A stretch of DNA of 5,579 nt from an uncultured Clostridia bacterium (lineage in GTDB: Bacteria; Bacillota; Clostridia; Oscillospirales; CAG-272): positions 1-5,579 of the forward strand of contig CAMOHW010000063.1 of the NCBI GenBank assembly GCA_946615525.1, given 5' to 3'. The number at the start of each line of letters is the position of its first letter. The first letter of the stretch is position 1. Below, in pieces: positions 1-5,579 of the stretch. Position numbers and translations under genes: made by a program. The notes under the pieces were generated by a model that was not told the DNA's origin, did no database searches, and saw nothing but the letters and a program-made list of their open reading frames with translations.

Positions 1-204
1 GGCTCGCCCGAAGTGCAGATCGCGCTTCTGACCTCCCGTATCAGCAATCTCACCGAGCACCTCAAGACAAACAAGAAGGACTTCCACAGCCGCCGCGGTC
101 TGCAAAAGATGATCGGCCAGAGAAGAAGTCTTCTCGGTTATCTCCAGAAGGTGGACATCGAGCGCTATCGCGCCATCGTTGCCAAACTCGGACTGAGAAA
201 GTAA
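1..204 (+). CDS. rpsO: 30S ribosomal protein S15, 3' part (5' end outside window)
   Basis: Small-subunit ribosomal protein S15 binds 16S rRNA (central domain) and helps assemble the platform of the 30S subunit. The frame is open from base 1 and encodes 67 residues before TAA at 202-204. It begins [14 protein letters not shown], which matches the S15 family from about residue 22 of the roughly 89-residue protein, so about 21 N-terminal residues lie upstream of the window. The conserved rRNA-binding stretch HSRRGLQKM is present, followed by QRRSLLGYL and the usual C-terminus LGLRK. The GTG at 13 is an internal valine codon and not a start. The gene ends normally and is followed after 204 bases by pnp, the gene order known from E. 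coli and many other bacteria. Family assignment is secure; only the missing N-terminus is unknown. Confidence 0.97.
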   Translation, partial: GSPEVQIALLTSRISNLTEHLKTNKKDFHSRRGLQKMIGQRRSLLGYLQKVDIERYRAIVAKLGLRK

Positions 205-211
205 AGAGACT

Positions 212-248
212 GGAGCAAGGGTCGGGCAAACGCCGCGGCCCTTGCTCC
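212..248 (+). terminator. Strong hairpin after rpsO, possible leaky terminator or processing site
   Basis: GGAGCAAGGG at 212-221 pairs perfectly with CCCTTGCTCC at 239-248. The stem continues with a T-G wobble (222/238), two more pairs, one bulged G (235) and GGC/GCC (225-227/232-234) around an AAAC loop, giving 16 pairs in all. It starts eight bases after the rpsO stop, where a terminator would be expected. It lacks an immediate T tract: the next 12 bases are CTGCTCTTTATC, and a run of five T only appears at 267-271. This suggests partial termination, or a 3'-end-protecting or processing hairpin that lets some transcription through into pnp. I see no convincing promoter between it and pnp, which also favours read-through. 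Confidence 0.5.
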
Positions 249-264
249 CTGCTCTTTATCATCC

Positions 265-282
265 CCTTTTTGCAAAAAAAGG
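265..282 (+). repeat. Small hairpin with GCAA (GNRA) tetraloop
   Basis: CCTTTTT at 265-271 and AAAAAGG at 276-282 are perfect complements around the loop GCAA, a stable GNRA-type tetraloop. The stem is mostly A-T, so its stability is modest. It lies between the post-rpsO hairpin and the long pnp leader hairpin. It could be an accidental palindrome, or a minor structural element separating the two larger ones. Confidence 0.4.
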
Positions 283-303
283 AAACCAAAAACAGTCTTT
301 TCA

Positions 304-377
304 CCGGTAGGATTAGCAGTTACCCGAAGCCCCGAACCATCCGGCTCGGAGTTCCGGTTAAGTGCTAAACCTCCGGG
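304..377 (+). promoter_or_regulatory. Long imperfect hairpin in the pnp leader
   Basis: Positions 304-338 face 343-377 in a single register (the two positions sum to 681) with no bulges and a four-base loop ATCC at 339-342. Of 35 facing pairs, 27 match (one G-U, 329/352). The eight mismatches are isolated single positions at 306, 308, 312, 319, 323, 327, 331 and 336. The longest uninterrupted block is TTAGCA/TGCTAA (313-318/363-368). A stem of this length is a plausible RNase III substrate. In E. coli, pnp is autoregulated through an RNase III-cut leader hairpin in the same place; similarity in function here is an inference. The hairpin ends 18 bases before the Shine-Dalgarno sequence. It could instead be a decayed inverted repeat. 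Confidence 0.7.
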
Positions 378-400
378 AAAGCAAATACAAAAAACGGAGG
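370..400 (+). promoter_or_regulatory. pnp ribosome binding site and its complementary anti-SD element
   Basis: The pnp Shine-Dalgarno CGGAGG is at 395-400, eight bases ahead of the ATG at 409; it fixes that start over the methionine at codon 9. CCTCCG at 370-375 is its exact 6-base complement, with a 19-base A-rich spacer between them. The CCTCCG sits inside the 3' arm of the long leader hairpin, so it can pair either with 306-311 in that hairpin or with the ribosome binding site, but not both. The complementarity is directly visible; a regulatory role is inferred. Confidence 0.5.
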
Positions 401-408
401 AAAAACAA

Positions 409-2526
409 ATGTCCAATCCCATCAGCACTCCAATGGAGTTCAAAAACTATCGGGTATTCAACTATACCCTCGCCGGTCGCCCCCTGGTGATTGAAACCGG
501 CAAAATGGCAGGCCTTGCCAACGGCTCGGTCCTCTGCCGCTACGGAGAGACCGCCGTTCTCTGCTGCGCGACCGCCAGCGAAAAGCCCCGCGACGGCATT
601 GACTTCTTGCCCCTCTCGGTCGATTTTGACGAGAGAATGTATTCTGCAGGCAAGATCCCCGGCGGCTACCTCAAACGCGAAGGCCGCCCCTCTGAAAAGG
701 CGATTTTGACCTCGCGCGTCATTGACCGCCCGATCCGTCCGCTCTTCCCCAAGGATCTGCGCAATGATGTTGCTCTGACCCTGACCGTTATGTCGGTTGA
801 TCCCGACTGCTCGCCCGAAATCACCGCAATGATCGGTGCTTCGATTGCCCTTTCCATTTCGGATATTCCGTGGAACGGTCCGATCGGCGGCGTATTTATG
901 GGCCTTGTTGACGGCGAGATCGTTGTCAACCCCAACGCCGAACAGCAAAAGAAGAGCGATCTGCAACTCACCGTTGCCGCCTCGATGCAAAAGGTGGTCA
1001 TGATCGAGGCAGGCGCAAACCAGGTGGACGATGACACCATGTTTACCGCCATTATGAAGGCACATGAGGTCATCAAAGACCTGCTCGGCTTCATCAACGG
1101 CATCATTGCCGAGGTCGGCAAACCCAAGTTCGACTATCCTTCCTGCGAGTTGGATCACGATATGTTTGACGCGATCTTCGCCTTCTGTGAAAAGGATGTG
1201 ATGAACGCGCTGGATACCGATGACAAGAACATTCGCGACGCGAGAATGGTTCCCATTAAGGACGCCATTCTGGAAAAGTTCACCGAGCAATATCCCGACC
1301 TGCCCGGCATGATGGAAGAACTGATTTACAAGATCCAAAAGAAGATCGTTCGCCGCTGGCTGTTGGTTGACAAAAAGCGCGTTGACGGTCGCCGCATGGA
1401 TCAGATCCGCCCGTTGGCAAGCGAGGTTGGCATTCTGCCCCGCGTTCACGGCTCCGGACTCTTTACCCGCGGACAAACCCAGGTACTTACCGCCGCTACG
1501 CTTGGCACCCTTTCCGAAGCGCAAATGCTGGATGGCATTGACAGCGAAACTTCCAAGCGCTATATGCACCACTACAATATGCCCGGCTTTTCCACCGGCG
1601 AGGCAAAACCGGTCAGAAGCCCCGGACGCCGCGAGATCGGTCACGGTGCGCTCGCTGAACGCTCGCTGATCCCGGTTCTTCCCTCCGAGGAAGAGTTCCC
1701 CTACGCCATTCGTCTGGTTTCGGATGTGGTTTCCTCCAACGGTTCCACCTCGCAGGGTTCCGTTTGCGGATCCACTCTGGCACTCATGGACGCAGGCGTT
1801 CCGATCAAAGCACCGGTTGCCGGCATTTCCTGCGGTCTGATCACCGCCGAGGACGGCTCCTGGGATACCATGCTGGATATTCAAGGCCTGGAAGACTTCT
1901 ACGGCGATATGGACTTTAAGGTTGCCGGAACGCATAAGGGCATTACCTCCATTCAAATGGACCTCAAGATCGACGGTCTGACCCCCGAGATCATTCGTCG
2001 CGCTCTGGAAATGACGCATATCGGCAGAGATTATATCATTGATGAAGTCCTGCTCAAAGCCATTCCCGCTCCGCGGCCCGAAGTTTCCAAATACGCACCC
2101 AAAATGACCACGATGAAGATTGATCCCGACAAGATCCGCGAGGTCATCGGCAAGGGCGGCTCGGTCATTCAAAAGATCGTGGCCGATACCGGCGCGAAGA
2201 TCGACATTGAGGATGACGGAACCATTCGCATTGCCGCTGTGAACAGCGAGCAAGCCGACGCCGCAAAGGCCTGCATTGATGCCATTGTCTTTGAGCCGGA
2301 AGTTGGTGCCGTTTACACCGGCAAGGTAACCGGCATTAAAGAGTTTGGTTGCTTTGTAGAATATGCGCCCGGCAAAGAAGGCATGGTTCACATTTCTAAA
2401 ATTGCACCCCGCCGCATTGAAAAGGTTGAGGATGTCCTCAAACTCGGCGATGTGGTCAAGGTCAAATACATGGGCTTGGACAAAAAAGGCAGACCCGACT
2501 TCTCCATTAAGGACGCGCTGAACTGA
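409..2526 (+). CDS. pnp: Polyribonucleotide nucleotidyltransferase (PNPase)
   Basis: PNPase is a trimeric cytoplasmic exoribonuclease that degrades RNA 3' to 5' with phosphate, releasing nucleoside diphosphates, and can run in reverse to add tails. The 705 residues are the family's normal length. The first RNase PH domain spans about residues 10-150, with YLKR at 87-90 where E. coli has its FFRR loop, and IDRPIRPLFP at 105-114. An alpha-helical linker follows to about 320. The second, catalytic RNase PH domain (about 325-550) holds GRREIGH (406-412), SSNGSTSQGS (442-451) and the metal/phosphate-site residues D496, D502 and K504 in LEDFYGDMDFK. The KH domain (about 567-625) has GKGG at 581-584, and the S1 domain runs from about 633 to 703. 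No long tail follows S1. The start has GGAGG at 396-400. It follows rpsO and is followed after 36 bases by a small unknown gene that is probably co-transcribed. All expected catalytic residues are present. Confidence 0.98.
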   Translation: MSNPISTPMEFKNYRVFNYTLAGRPLVIETGKMAGLANGSVLCRYGETAVLCCATASEKPRDGIDFLPLSVDFDERMYSAGKIPGGYLKREGRPSEKAILTSRVIDRPIRPLFPKDLRNDVALTLTVMSVDPDCSPEITAMIGASIALSISDIPWNGPIGGVFMGLVDGEIVVNPNAEQQKKSDLQLTVAASMQKVVMIEAGANQVDDDTMFTAIMKAHEVIKDLLGFINGIIAEVGKPKFDYPSCELDHDMFDAIFAFCEKDVMNALDTDDKNIRDARMVPIKDAILEKFTEQYPDLPGMMEELIYKIQKKIVRRWLLVDKKRVDGRRMDQIRPLASEVGILPRVHGSGLFTRGQTQVLTAATLGTLSEAQMLDGIDSETSKRYMHHYNMPGFSTGEAKPVRSPGRREIGHGALAERSLIPVLPSEEEFPYAIRLVSDVVSSNGSTSQGSVCGSTLALMDAGVPIKAPVAGISCGLITAEDGSWDTMLDIQGLEDFYGDMDFKVAGTHKGITSIQMDLKIDGLTPEIIRRALEMTHIGRDYIIDEVLLKAIPAPRPEVSKYAPKMTTMKIDPDKIREVIGKGGSVIQKIVADTGAKIDIEDDGTIRIAAVNSEQADAAKACIDAIVFEPEVGAVYTGKVTGIKEFGCFVEYAPGKEGMVHISKIAPRRIEKVEDVLKLGDVVKVKYMGLDKKGRPDFSIKDALN

Positions 2527-2562
2527 TTTGCCCAAATAAAAAACAACAAGGAGGATCTCACG

Positions 2563-2898
2563 ATGGACGAAAAAACAATTCTGAACGAGGAAGAATCCGC
2601 CGAAAAAGCGGAGTTTTCCGATCGCTATGAAAGTGCAAAATGTGCCTGCCGCGGAACGCTGGAACGGCTGAAAAGCAGTTTGAAGGCGGCAAACGGCAAC
2701 CCGTTTATCCGCGCGACATCCACCGTTCGCTATGAGATTTTGCGTAACCCCAACGATGAGGAACCGCTGGATACGTTTGAAATTCGCAAGGTCCACGGCT
2801 GCTCTTTGCGCACGCTTGCCCTTGCCGCAACAATTTTGACAACGGCGGAGATCCTTGCCATCCGCGCAAAAATCAAAAAGGCGAAAGAAAAGAAATAA
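2563..2898 (+). CDS. Hypothetical protein, 111 residues, downstream of pnp
   Basis: I do not recognise this protein. It starts at ATG 2563 with a strong AAGGAGG at 2548-2554, eight bases upstream, and ends with TAA just before a terminator, so it reads as the last gene of the pnp unit (36 bases after pnp). The N-terminus (1-26) is acidic and polar. Residues 31-45 look helical. A middle part around VRYEILRNPNDEEPLDTFEIRK (residues 55-76) is mixed and likely folded. Residues 84-100 (TLALAATILTTAEILAI) form a hydrophobic stretch followed by a very basic end, KIKKAKEKK. That pattern would suit a tail-anchored or membrane-associated protein, but the segment is short and contains a glutamate, so a buried amphipathic helix is equally possible. 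There are three cysteines (27, 29, 80) and no signal peptide. Codon use matches pnp, including absence of TTA, CTA and TCA, which supports real coding. Function unknown. Confidence 0.85.
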   Translation: MDEKTILNEEESAEKAEFSDRYESAKCACRGTLERLKSSLKAANGNPFIRATSTVRYEILRNPNDEEPLDTFEIRKVHGCSLRTLALAATILTTAEILAIRAKIKKAKEKK

Positions 2899-2906
2899 GA
2901 CCATTT

Positions 2907-2940
2907 GAAAAAGGACTGTTCCGGCAGTCCTTTTTTGTTT
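2907..2940 (+). terminator. Rho-independent terminator of the rpsO-pnp unit
   Basis: AAAAAGGACTG at 2908-2918 pairs perfectly with CAGTCCTTTTT at 2925-2935 around the loop TTCCGG. The GC core is GGACTG/CAGTCC, and the 3' side runs into TTTTTTGTTT (2931-2940). It begins nine bases after the stop codon of the small gene. This is a textbook intrinsic terminator and should separate the pnp unit from the glycogen genes. Confidence 0.95.
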
Positions 2941-2957
2941 GGAAAGCGCTTGCTTTC
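2940..2957 (+). promoter_or_regulatory. cre-like palindrome, possible CcpA/LacI-family operator
   Basis: GAAAGC (2942-2947) and GCTTTC (2952-2957) form a perfect inverted repeat around GCTT, with a central CG. Laid against the catabolite-responsive element consensus WTGNAANCGNWNNCW, positions 2940-2954 match at every fixed position except one (G at 2941 where T is expected). It lies about 75 bases upstream of the glgB -35 box and directly after the terminator T tract. A carbon-catabolite site ahead of a glycogen operon makes sense, but this position is farther upstream than usual for CcpA activation and the match may be fortuitous. Confidence 0.35.
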
Positions 2958-3028
2958 GTATCAAACGGGAATCCTGCGGGAAAGATAAAAAAACAGTTAG
3001 TTTTCTTTTGAAAAAAGCGTTTGTGCGA

Positions 3029-3057
3029 TTGACAAGGACGGTGAATTATGATAGAAT
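3029..3057 (+). promoter_or_regulatory. Sigma-A promoter for glgB-glgC with extended -10
   Basis: A perfect -35 box TTGACA (3029-3034) is followed by a 17-base spacer and a -10 box TAGAAT (3052-3057, five of six matches to TATAAT). TG at 3049-3050, one base before the -10 box, makes it an extended -10. Transcription should start near 3064-3066, leaving a leader of about 50 bases before glgB. The upstream region 2985-3017 is rich in A and T tracts, which could serve as an UP-like element. This is the strongest promoter in the window. Confidence 0.88.
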
Positions 3058-3061
3058 AAAA

Positions 3062-3105
3062 GGAAGGAATGTTTTTTTGCTTCCTTTTTCATTCAAAGAA
3101 AGGAG
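3062..3105 (+). promoter_or_regulatory. glgB leader with two competing pairings around the ribosome binding site
   Basis: The glgB Shine-Dalgarno AAAGGAG is at 3099-3105, ten bases before the ATG at 3116. The pyrimidine run TTCCTTTTT at 3081-3089 can pair with 3097-3105, covering the whole Shine-Dalgarno (nine pairs, two of them G-U, seven-base loop). The same run can instead pair with AAGGAA at 3064-3069, the predicted 5' end of the transcript (six pairs). At DNA level the upstream pairing extends to 3058-3066/3080-3088. The two structures exclude each other. The pairings are real, but purine-rich leaders often show such complementarity by chance, and they depend on the exact transcription start. 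Confidence 0.35.
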
Positions 3106-3115
3106 AAATCGCCCC

Positions 3116-5032
3116 ATGAATCGGCAAAACGACCAAGCACCCTATTTTTTCCACCAGGGCAGCAGTTACCGCGCATTCGATTACCTTGGCGTGCACCGCG
3201 AAGGCGACGAAATCATTTTTCGCGTTTGGGCGCCCAATGCAAACGCCGTTTCAGTGGTTGGCGATTTTAACGATTGGGACCCCGCCGCTTCTCCTATGGA
3301 GCGCGTGACCGGCGGCGGTGTTTGGGAGACCTCCCTCCCCTCCGGCTCGGTTGCCGACGGGCAATGCTACAAATATTTCATTCGCAACAAAGAAAAAGAG
3401 CTCTATAAAGCCGACCCCTACGCTTTTCGGGCGCAGTTGCCGCCCGAGACCGCCTCGGTGGTCTGGCAAATCGGCGGGCACACCTGGCGCGATGCCGGTT
3501 GGCTTGCCCATCGCGCAAAGACCGCGACCCGCGAAACGATTTTGCGCCAGCCGCTCAACATTTACGAACTGCACGCCGGCTCCTGGAAACGGCACGAGGA
3601 CGGCTCACCGCTCTCTTATATAGAGCTTGCCGATGAACTGATCCCCTACCTAAAAGAAATGGGCTACACCCACCTGGAGCTGATGCCGCTTGCCGAATAC
3701 CCCTTTGACGGCTCCTGGGGCTATCAGATCTGCGGCTACTACGCCCCCACCTCGCGCTACGGCAGTCCGCAGGATTTGATGGAGTTTGTGGACAAACTCC
3801 ACGAGGCGGGACTGGGAGTGATTTTGGACTGGGTTCCCGCGCACTTCCCAAAGGACGCGCACGGGCTTTATGAATTTGACGGTCAGCCGCTCTATGAATA
3901 TCAAGGGCTTGACCGCATGGAACACGCCGGCTGGGGCACCCGCCGCTTTGACGTAGGGCGCGAGGAGGTACAAAGTTTCCTCATCTCCAACGCGGTGTTC
4001 TGGATTGAAACCTATCATATTGACGGGTTGCGCGTGGACGCCGTTGCCTCCATGCTCTATTTGGACTACGACAAAAAACCGGGCGAATGGATCCCCAATA
4101 TTTACGGTGACAACCGCTGTCTGGAAGCCATTGCCTTTTTTCAAAAGTTGAACGACCGGCTCTCCCACCTTTACCCGGATGTTCTGACCATTGCCGAAGA
4201 GTCCACCGCTTGGGCAAACATTACCCACATGGGCGGTGACGGGCTTGGCTTTACGCTCAAATGGAACATGGGTTGGATGAATGATAGTCTTTCCTACCTT
4301 TGCGAGGATCCGCTCTGGCGGTGCGACCATCACAATCAACTCACCTTCCCCCTGACCTACGCCTACTCCGAGCGGTTCATCCTGCCGGTTTCGCATGATG
4401 AAGTGGTCCACGGGAAGAAATCGCTTTTGGACCGCGCCCCCGGACCTTACGAACAGAAATTTGCCAACGCGCGCGCCTATCTTGCCTATATGATGACAAC
4501 GCCGGGCAAAAAGCTGTTGTTTATGGGCTCGGAGATCGGACAATTCCGCGAATGGGATTTTGCCGGGCAGATCGAATGGTTTTTGCTCGATTATCCCATG
4601 CACTCCGCCTTTCAATCCTATGTTGCCGCGCTGAACCATTTTTACCTTTCCACCCCCGCCCTTTGGGAAAAAGACGGCGATTGGGTAGGCGGCTTTGAAT
4701 GGATTGACGCCGACAACGCTGAACAGAGTATTTATTCCTACCGCCGCAAAGATTCCGCCGGGCATGAGATTATTGTCTTGCTCAACTTTTTGCCCGTCCG
4801 GCGTGACGACTTTTTGCTCGCCGTCCCCTTTGCCGGCACCTATGAAGAGATCTTCAATTCCGATCGCCGGGAGTTTGGCGGCGAAGGAATTGTCAACAGC
4901 GGCAGGTTCCATACCGAGCCCTGTCTGCTCCGCTCCTACGGGAACGCCATTCGCATCTCGGTTCCCCCTATGAGCGCCTTGTTCTTCCGCTGCACCCGTA
5001 AAAAGAAGAAATCCGACCCCAGCGTAAATTGA
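3116..5032 (+). CDS. glgB: 1,4-alpha-glucan (glycogen) branching enzyme, GH13
   Basis: GlgB cuts an alpha-1,4 glucan chain and re-attaches the piece through an alpha-1,6 bond, branching glycogen in the cytoplasm. The start is ATG 3116 with AAAGGAG at 3099-3105; the frame is open farther upstream, but only through promoter DNA. The 638 residues fit the short-N-terminus type. A CBM48 module covers about 20-110, with VGDFNDWD at 48-55. The GH13 barrel follows, with DWVPAHF (238-244), DGLRVDA (303-309; nucleophile D308, R306), IAEES (359-363; acid/base E361) and [10 protein letters not shown] (424-433; H427, D428). PFDGSWGYQ, typical of branching enzymes, and the motif GWMNDSL are also present. 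The C-terminal beta domain occupies about 530-630 and ends in a short basic tail. All catalytic residues are intact. glgC follows after 23 bases, so the two are surely one operon. Other GH13 enzymes such as pullulanase or trehalohydrolase are unlikely given the branching-enzyme-specific motifs. Confidence 0.97.
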   Translation: MNRQNDQAPYFFHQGSSYRAFDYLGVHREGDEIIFRVWAPNANAVSVVGDFNDWDPAASPMERVTGGGVWETSLPSGSVADGQCYKYFIRNKEKELYKADPYAFRAQLPPETASVVWQIGGHTWRDAGWLAHRAKTATRETILRQPLNIYELHAGSWKRHEDGSPLSYIELADELIPYLKEMGYTHLELMPLAEYPFDGSWGYQICGYYAPTSRYGSPQDLMEFVDKLHEAGLGVILDWVPAHFPKDAHGLYEFDGQPLYEYQGLDRMEHAGWGTRRFDVGREEVQSFLISNAVFWIETYHIDGLRVDAVASMLYLDYDKKPGEWIPNIYGDNRCLEAIAFFQKLNDRLSHLYPDVLTIAEESTAWANITHMGGDGLGFTLKWNMGWMNDSLSYLCEDPLWRCDHHNQLTFPLTYAYSERFILPVSHDEVVHGKKSLLDRAPGPYEQKFANARAYLAYMMTTPGKKLLFMGSEIGQFREWDFAGQIEWFLLDYPMHSAFQSYVAALNHFYLSTPALWEKDGDWVGGFEWIDADNAEQSIYSYRRKDSAGHEIIVLLNFLPVRRDDFLLAVPFAGTYEEIFNSDRREFGGEGIVNSGRFHTEPCLLRSYGNAIRISVPPMSALFFRCTRKKKKSDPSVN

Positions 5033-5055
5033 TTTTTTTGCAGGAGGTATCCTTC

Positions 5056-5579
5056 ATGTTCAAAAAGAAAGAATGCGTTGCAATGTTGCTTGCCGGCGGT
5101 CAAGGCAGCCGTTTATATGCCCTGACCAAAAAGACCGCCAAACCCGCCGTTTCCTTCGGCGGCAAATACCGCATCATTGATTTTCCCCTTTCCAACTGCA
5201 TCAACTCCGGTATGGACACCGTTGGCGTTCTGACCCAGTATCAACCGCTCCAACTCAACGAATACATCGGCAACGGATTGCCCTGGGATCTGGACCGCAC
5301 CTTTGGCGGCGTTAAGATCCTGCCCCCCTATCAAGGGCAAAAGGGCGGCGACTGGTATAAAGGAACGGCAAACGCCATTTGGCAGAACATGGAGTTCATC
5401 AACCGTTACCGTGCCGATTACGTCATCATTCTTTCGGGTGACCACATTTACAAAATGAACTATTCCAAAATGCTGGCGGCACACAAAAAGAGCGGCGCCG
5501 ACTGCACCATTGCGGTCATTGACGTCCCGCTGGAAGAGGCAAGCCGCTTTGGCATTATGAGTACGCGCGAGGACGGCAG
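5056..5579 (+). CDS. glgC: Glucose-1-phosphate adenylyltransferase, N-terminal part (3' end outside window)
   Basis: GlgC (ADP-glucose pyrophosphorylase) makes ADP-glucose from ATP and glucose-1-phosphate, the committed step of bacterial glycogen synthesis. ATG 5056 has AGGAGG at 5042-5047, eight bases upstream. The frame stays open for 174 codons to the window edge; the full protein should be near 380-430 residues. The nucleotidyltransferase signature is [19 protein letters not shown] (12-30), with K29 in the conserved lysine position, followed by [13 protein letters not shown] (32-44). Further motifs are [12 protein letters not shown] (100-111) and the metal-binding [10 protein letters not shown] (127-136, D129). 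The intact GGQGSRL and SGDH motifs point to catalytic GlgC and not the degenerate GlgD partner, which Firmicutes often encode next; whether glgD, glgA or glgP follow cannot be seen. It shares the promoter at 3029-3057 with glgB. Confidence 0.96.
   Translation, partial: MFKKKECVAMLLAGGQGSRLYALTKKTAKPAVSFGGKYRIIDFPLSNCINSGMDTVGVLTQYQPLQLNEYIGNGLPWDLDRTFGGVKILPPYQGQKGGDWYKGTANAIWQNMEFINRYRADYVIILSGDHIYKMNYSKMLAAHKKSGADCTIAVIDVPLEEASRFGIMSTREDG

Noticed and set aside
13..204. Separate 63-residue gene starting at GTG 13
   Set aside because: The frame is open from base 1, and residues before 13 (GSPE) belong to the conserved S15 sequence, so this is an internal codon of truncated rpsO.
270..313. 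A pnp-specific promoter (TTGCAA at 270-275, or TAGGAT at 308-313 as a -10)
   Set aside because: No partner hexamer of acceptable quality occurs at a 16-18 base spacing for either candidate.
358..2964. 868-residue minus-strand ORF opposite pnp and the small gene
   Set aside because: It mirrors the codon register of genuine genes on the + strand, has no ribosome binding site or promoter I can see, and its product looks like a reversed-codon artefact. The + strand products are unmistakable.
2962..3023. Distant inverted repeat CAAACG/CGTTTG upstream of the glgB promoter
   Set aside because: Only six bases separated by 50, in A/T-rich DNA; it is expected by chance and has no supporting structure between the arms.
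3029..3052. TTGACA paired with TATGAT (3047-3052) as the -10 box
   Set aside because: The spacer would be only 12 bases; TAGAAT at 3052-3057 gives the correct 17-base spacer plus an extended -10.
2939..3115. Upstream extension of glgB to a TTG at 2939 (697 residues)
   Set aside because: The extra 59 codons run through the terminator tail, the promoter and the leader. The homology to branching enzymes begins after ATG 3116, which has its own Shine-Dalgarno.
3650..4912. 420-residue minus-strand ORF opposite glgB
   Set aside because: It is in codon register with glgB and open only because glgB rarely uses TTA/CTA/TCA; it has no recognisable domain.

Overview
The window looks like an ordinary chromosomal stretch from a Gram-positive anaerobe of the Clostridia, most likely the Oscillospiraceae/Ruminococcaceae side. 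This is an inference from three things. The rpsO-pnp pairing is common to many bacteria. A glycogen operon opens with a short-type glgB and then glgC. The Shine-Dalgarno sequences are strong (GGAGG/AAGGAGG), the promoters are of sigma-A type, and base composition is moderately GC-rich with TTA/CTA/TCA codons nearly absent. The genus cannot be fixed from the sequence alone. All genes are on the + strand, and I see no mobile element, tRNA, rRNA or CRISPR array.

Layout. Positions 1-204 hold the 3' part of rpsO (ribosomal protein S15). Positions 205-408 are a gene-free leader that is almost entirely structured: a strong GC hairpin (212-248), a small GNRA-loop hairpin (265-282) and a long, bulge-free imperfect hairpin (304-377) just ahead of the pnp ribosome binding site. 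Positions 409-2526 are pnp (PNPase, complete). Positions 2563-2898 are a 111-residue protein of unknown function, apparently co-transcribed with pnp and followed by a textbook terminator (2907-2940). Positions 2940-3115 are the glgB control region: a cre-like palindrome, a near-consensus promoter with an extended -10, and a short leader with alternative pairings. Positions 3116-5032 are glgB (glycogen branching enzyme, complete). Positions 5056-5579 are the first 174 codons of glgC (ADP-glucose pyrophosphorylase), cut by the window edge.

How the genes work together. The first unit joins a ribosomal protein to a 3'-5' exoribonuclease, the classic translation/RNA-turnover pairing. The second is the start of a glycogen synthesis operon: GlgC makes ADP-glucose, and GlgB adds alpha-1,6 branches to the chain built by glycogen synthase, which would be expected downstream and outside the window. 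The two units are separated by a terminator and a fresh promoter, so their adjacency probably has no functional meaning.

The protein genes are all conventional. The parts worth a second look are in the RNA. The 3' arm of the long pnp leader hairpin contains a 6-base perfect complement of the pnp Shine-Dalgarno sequence, an arrangement that could act as a switch for PNPase autocontrol. The short glgB leader shows a comparable either/or pairing around its own ribosome binding site.
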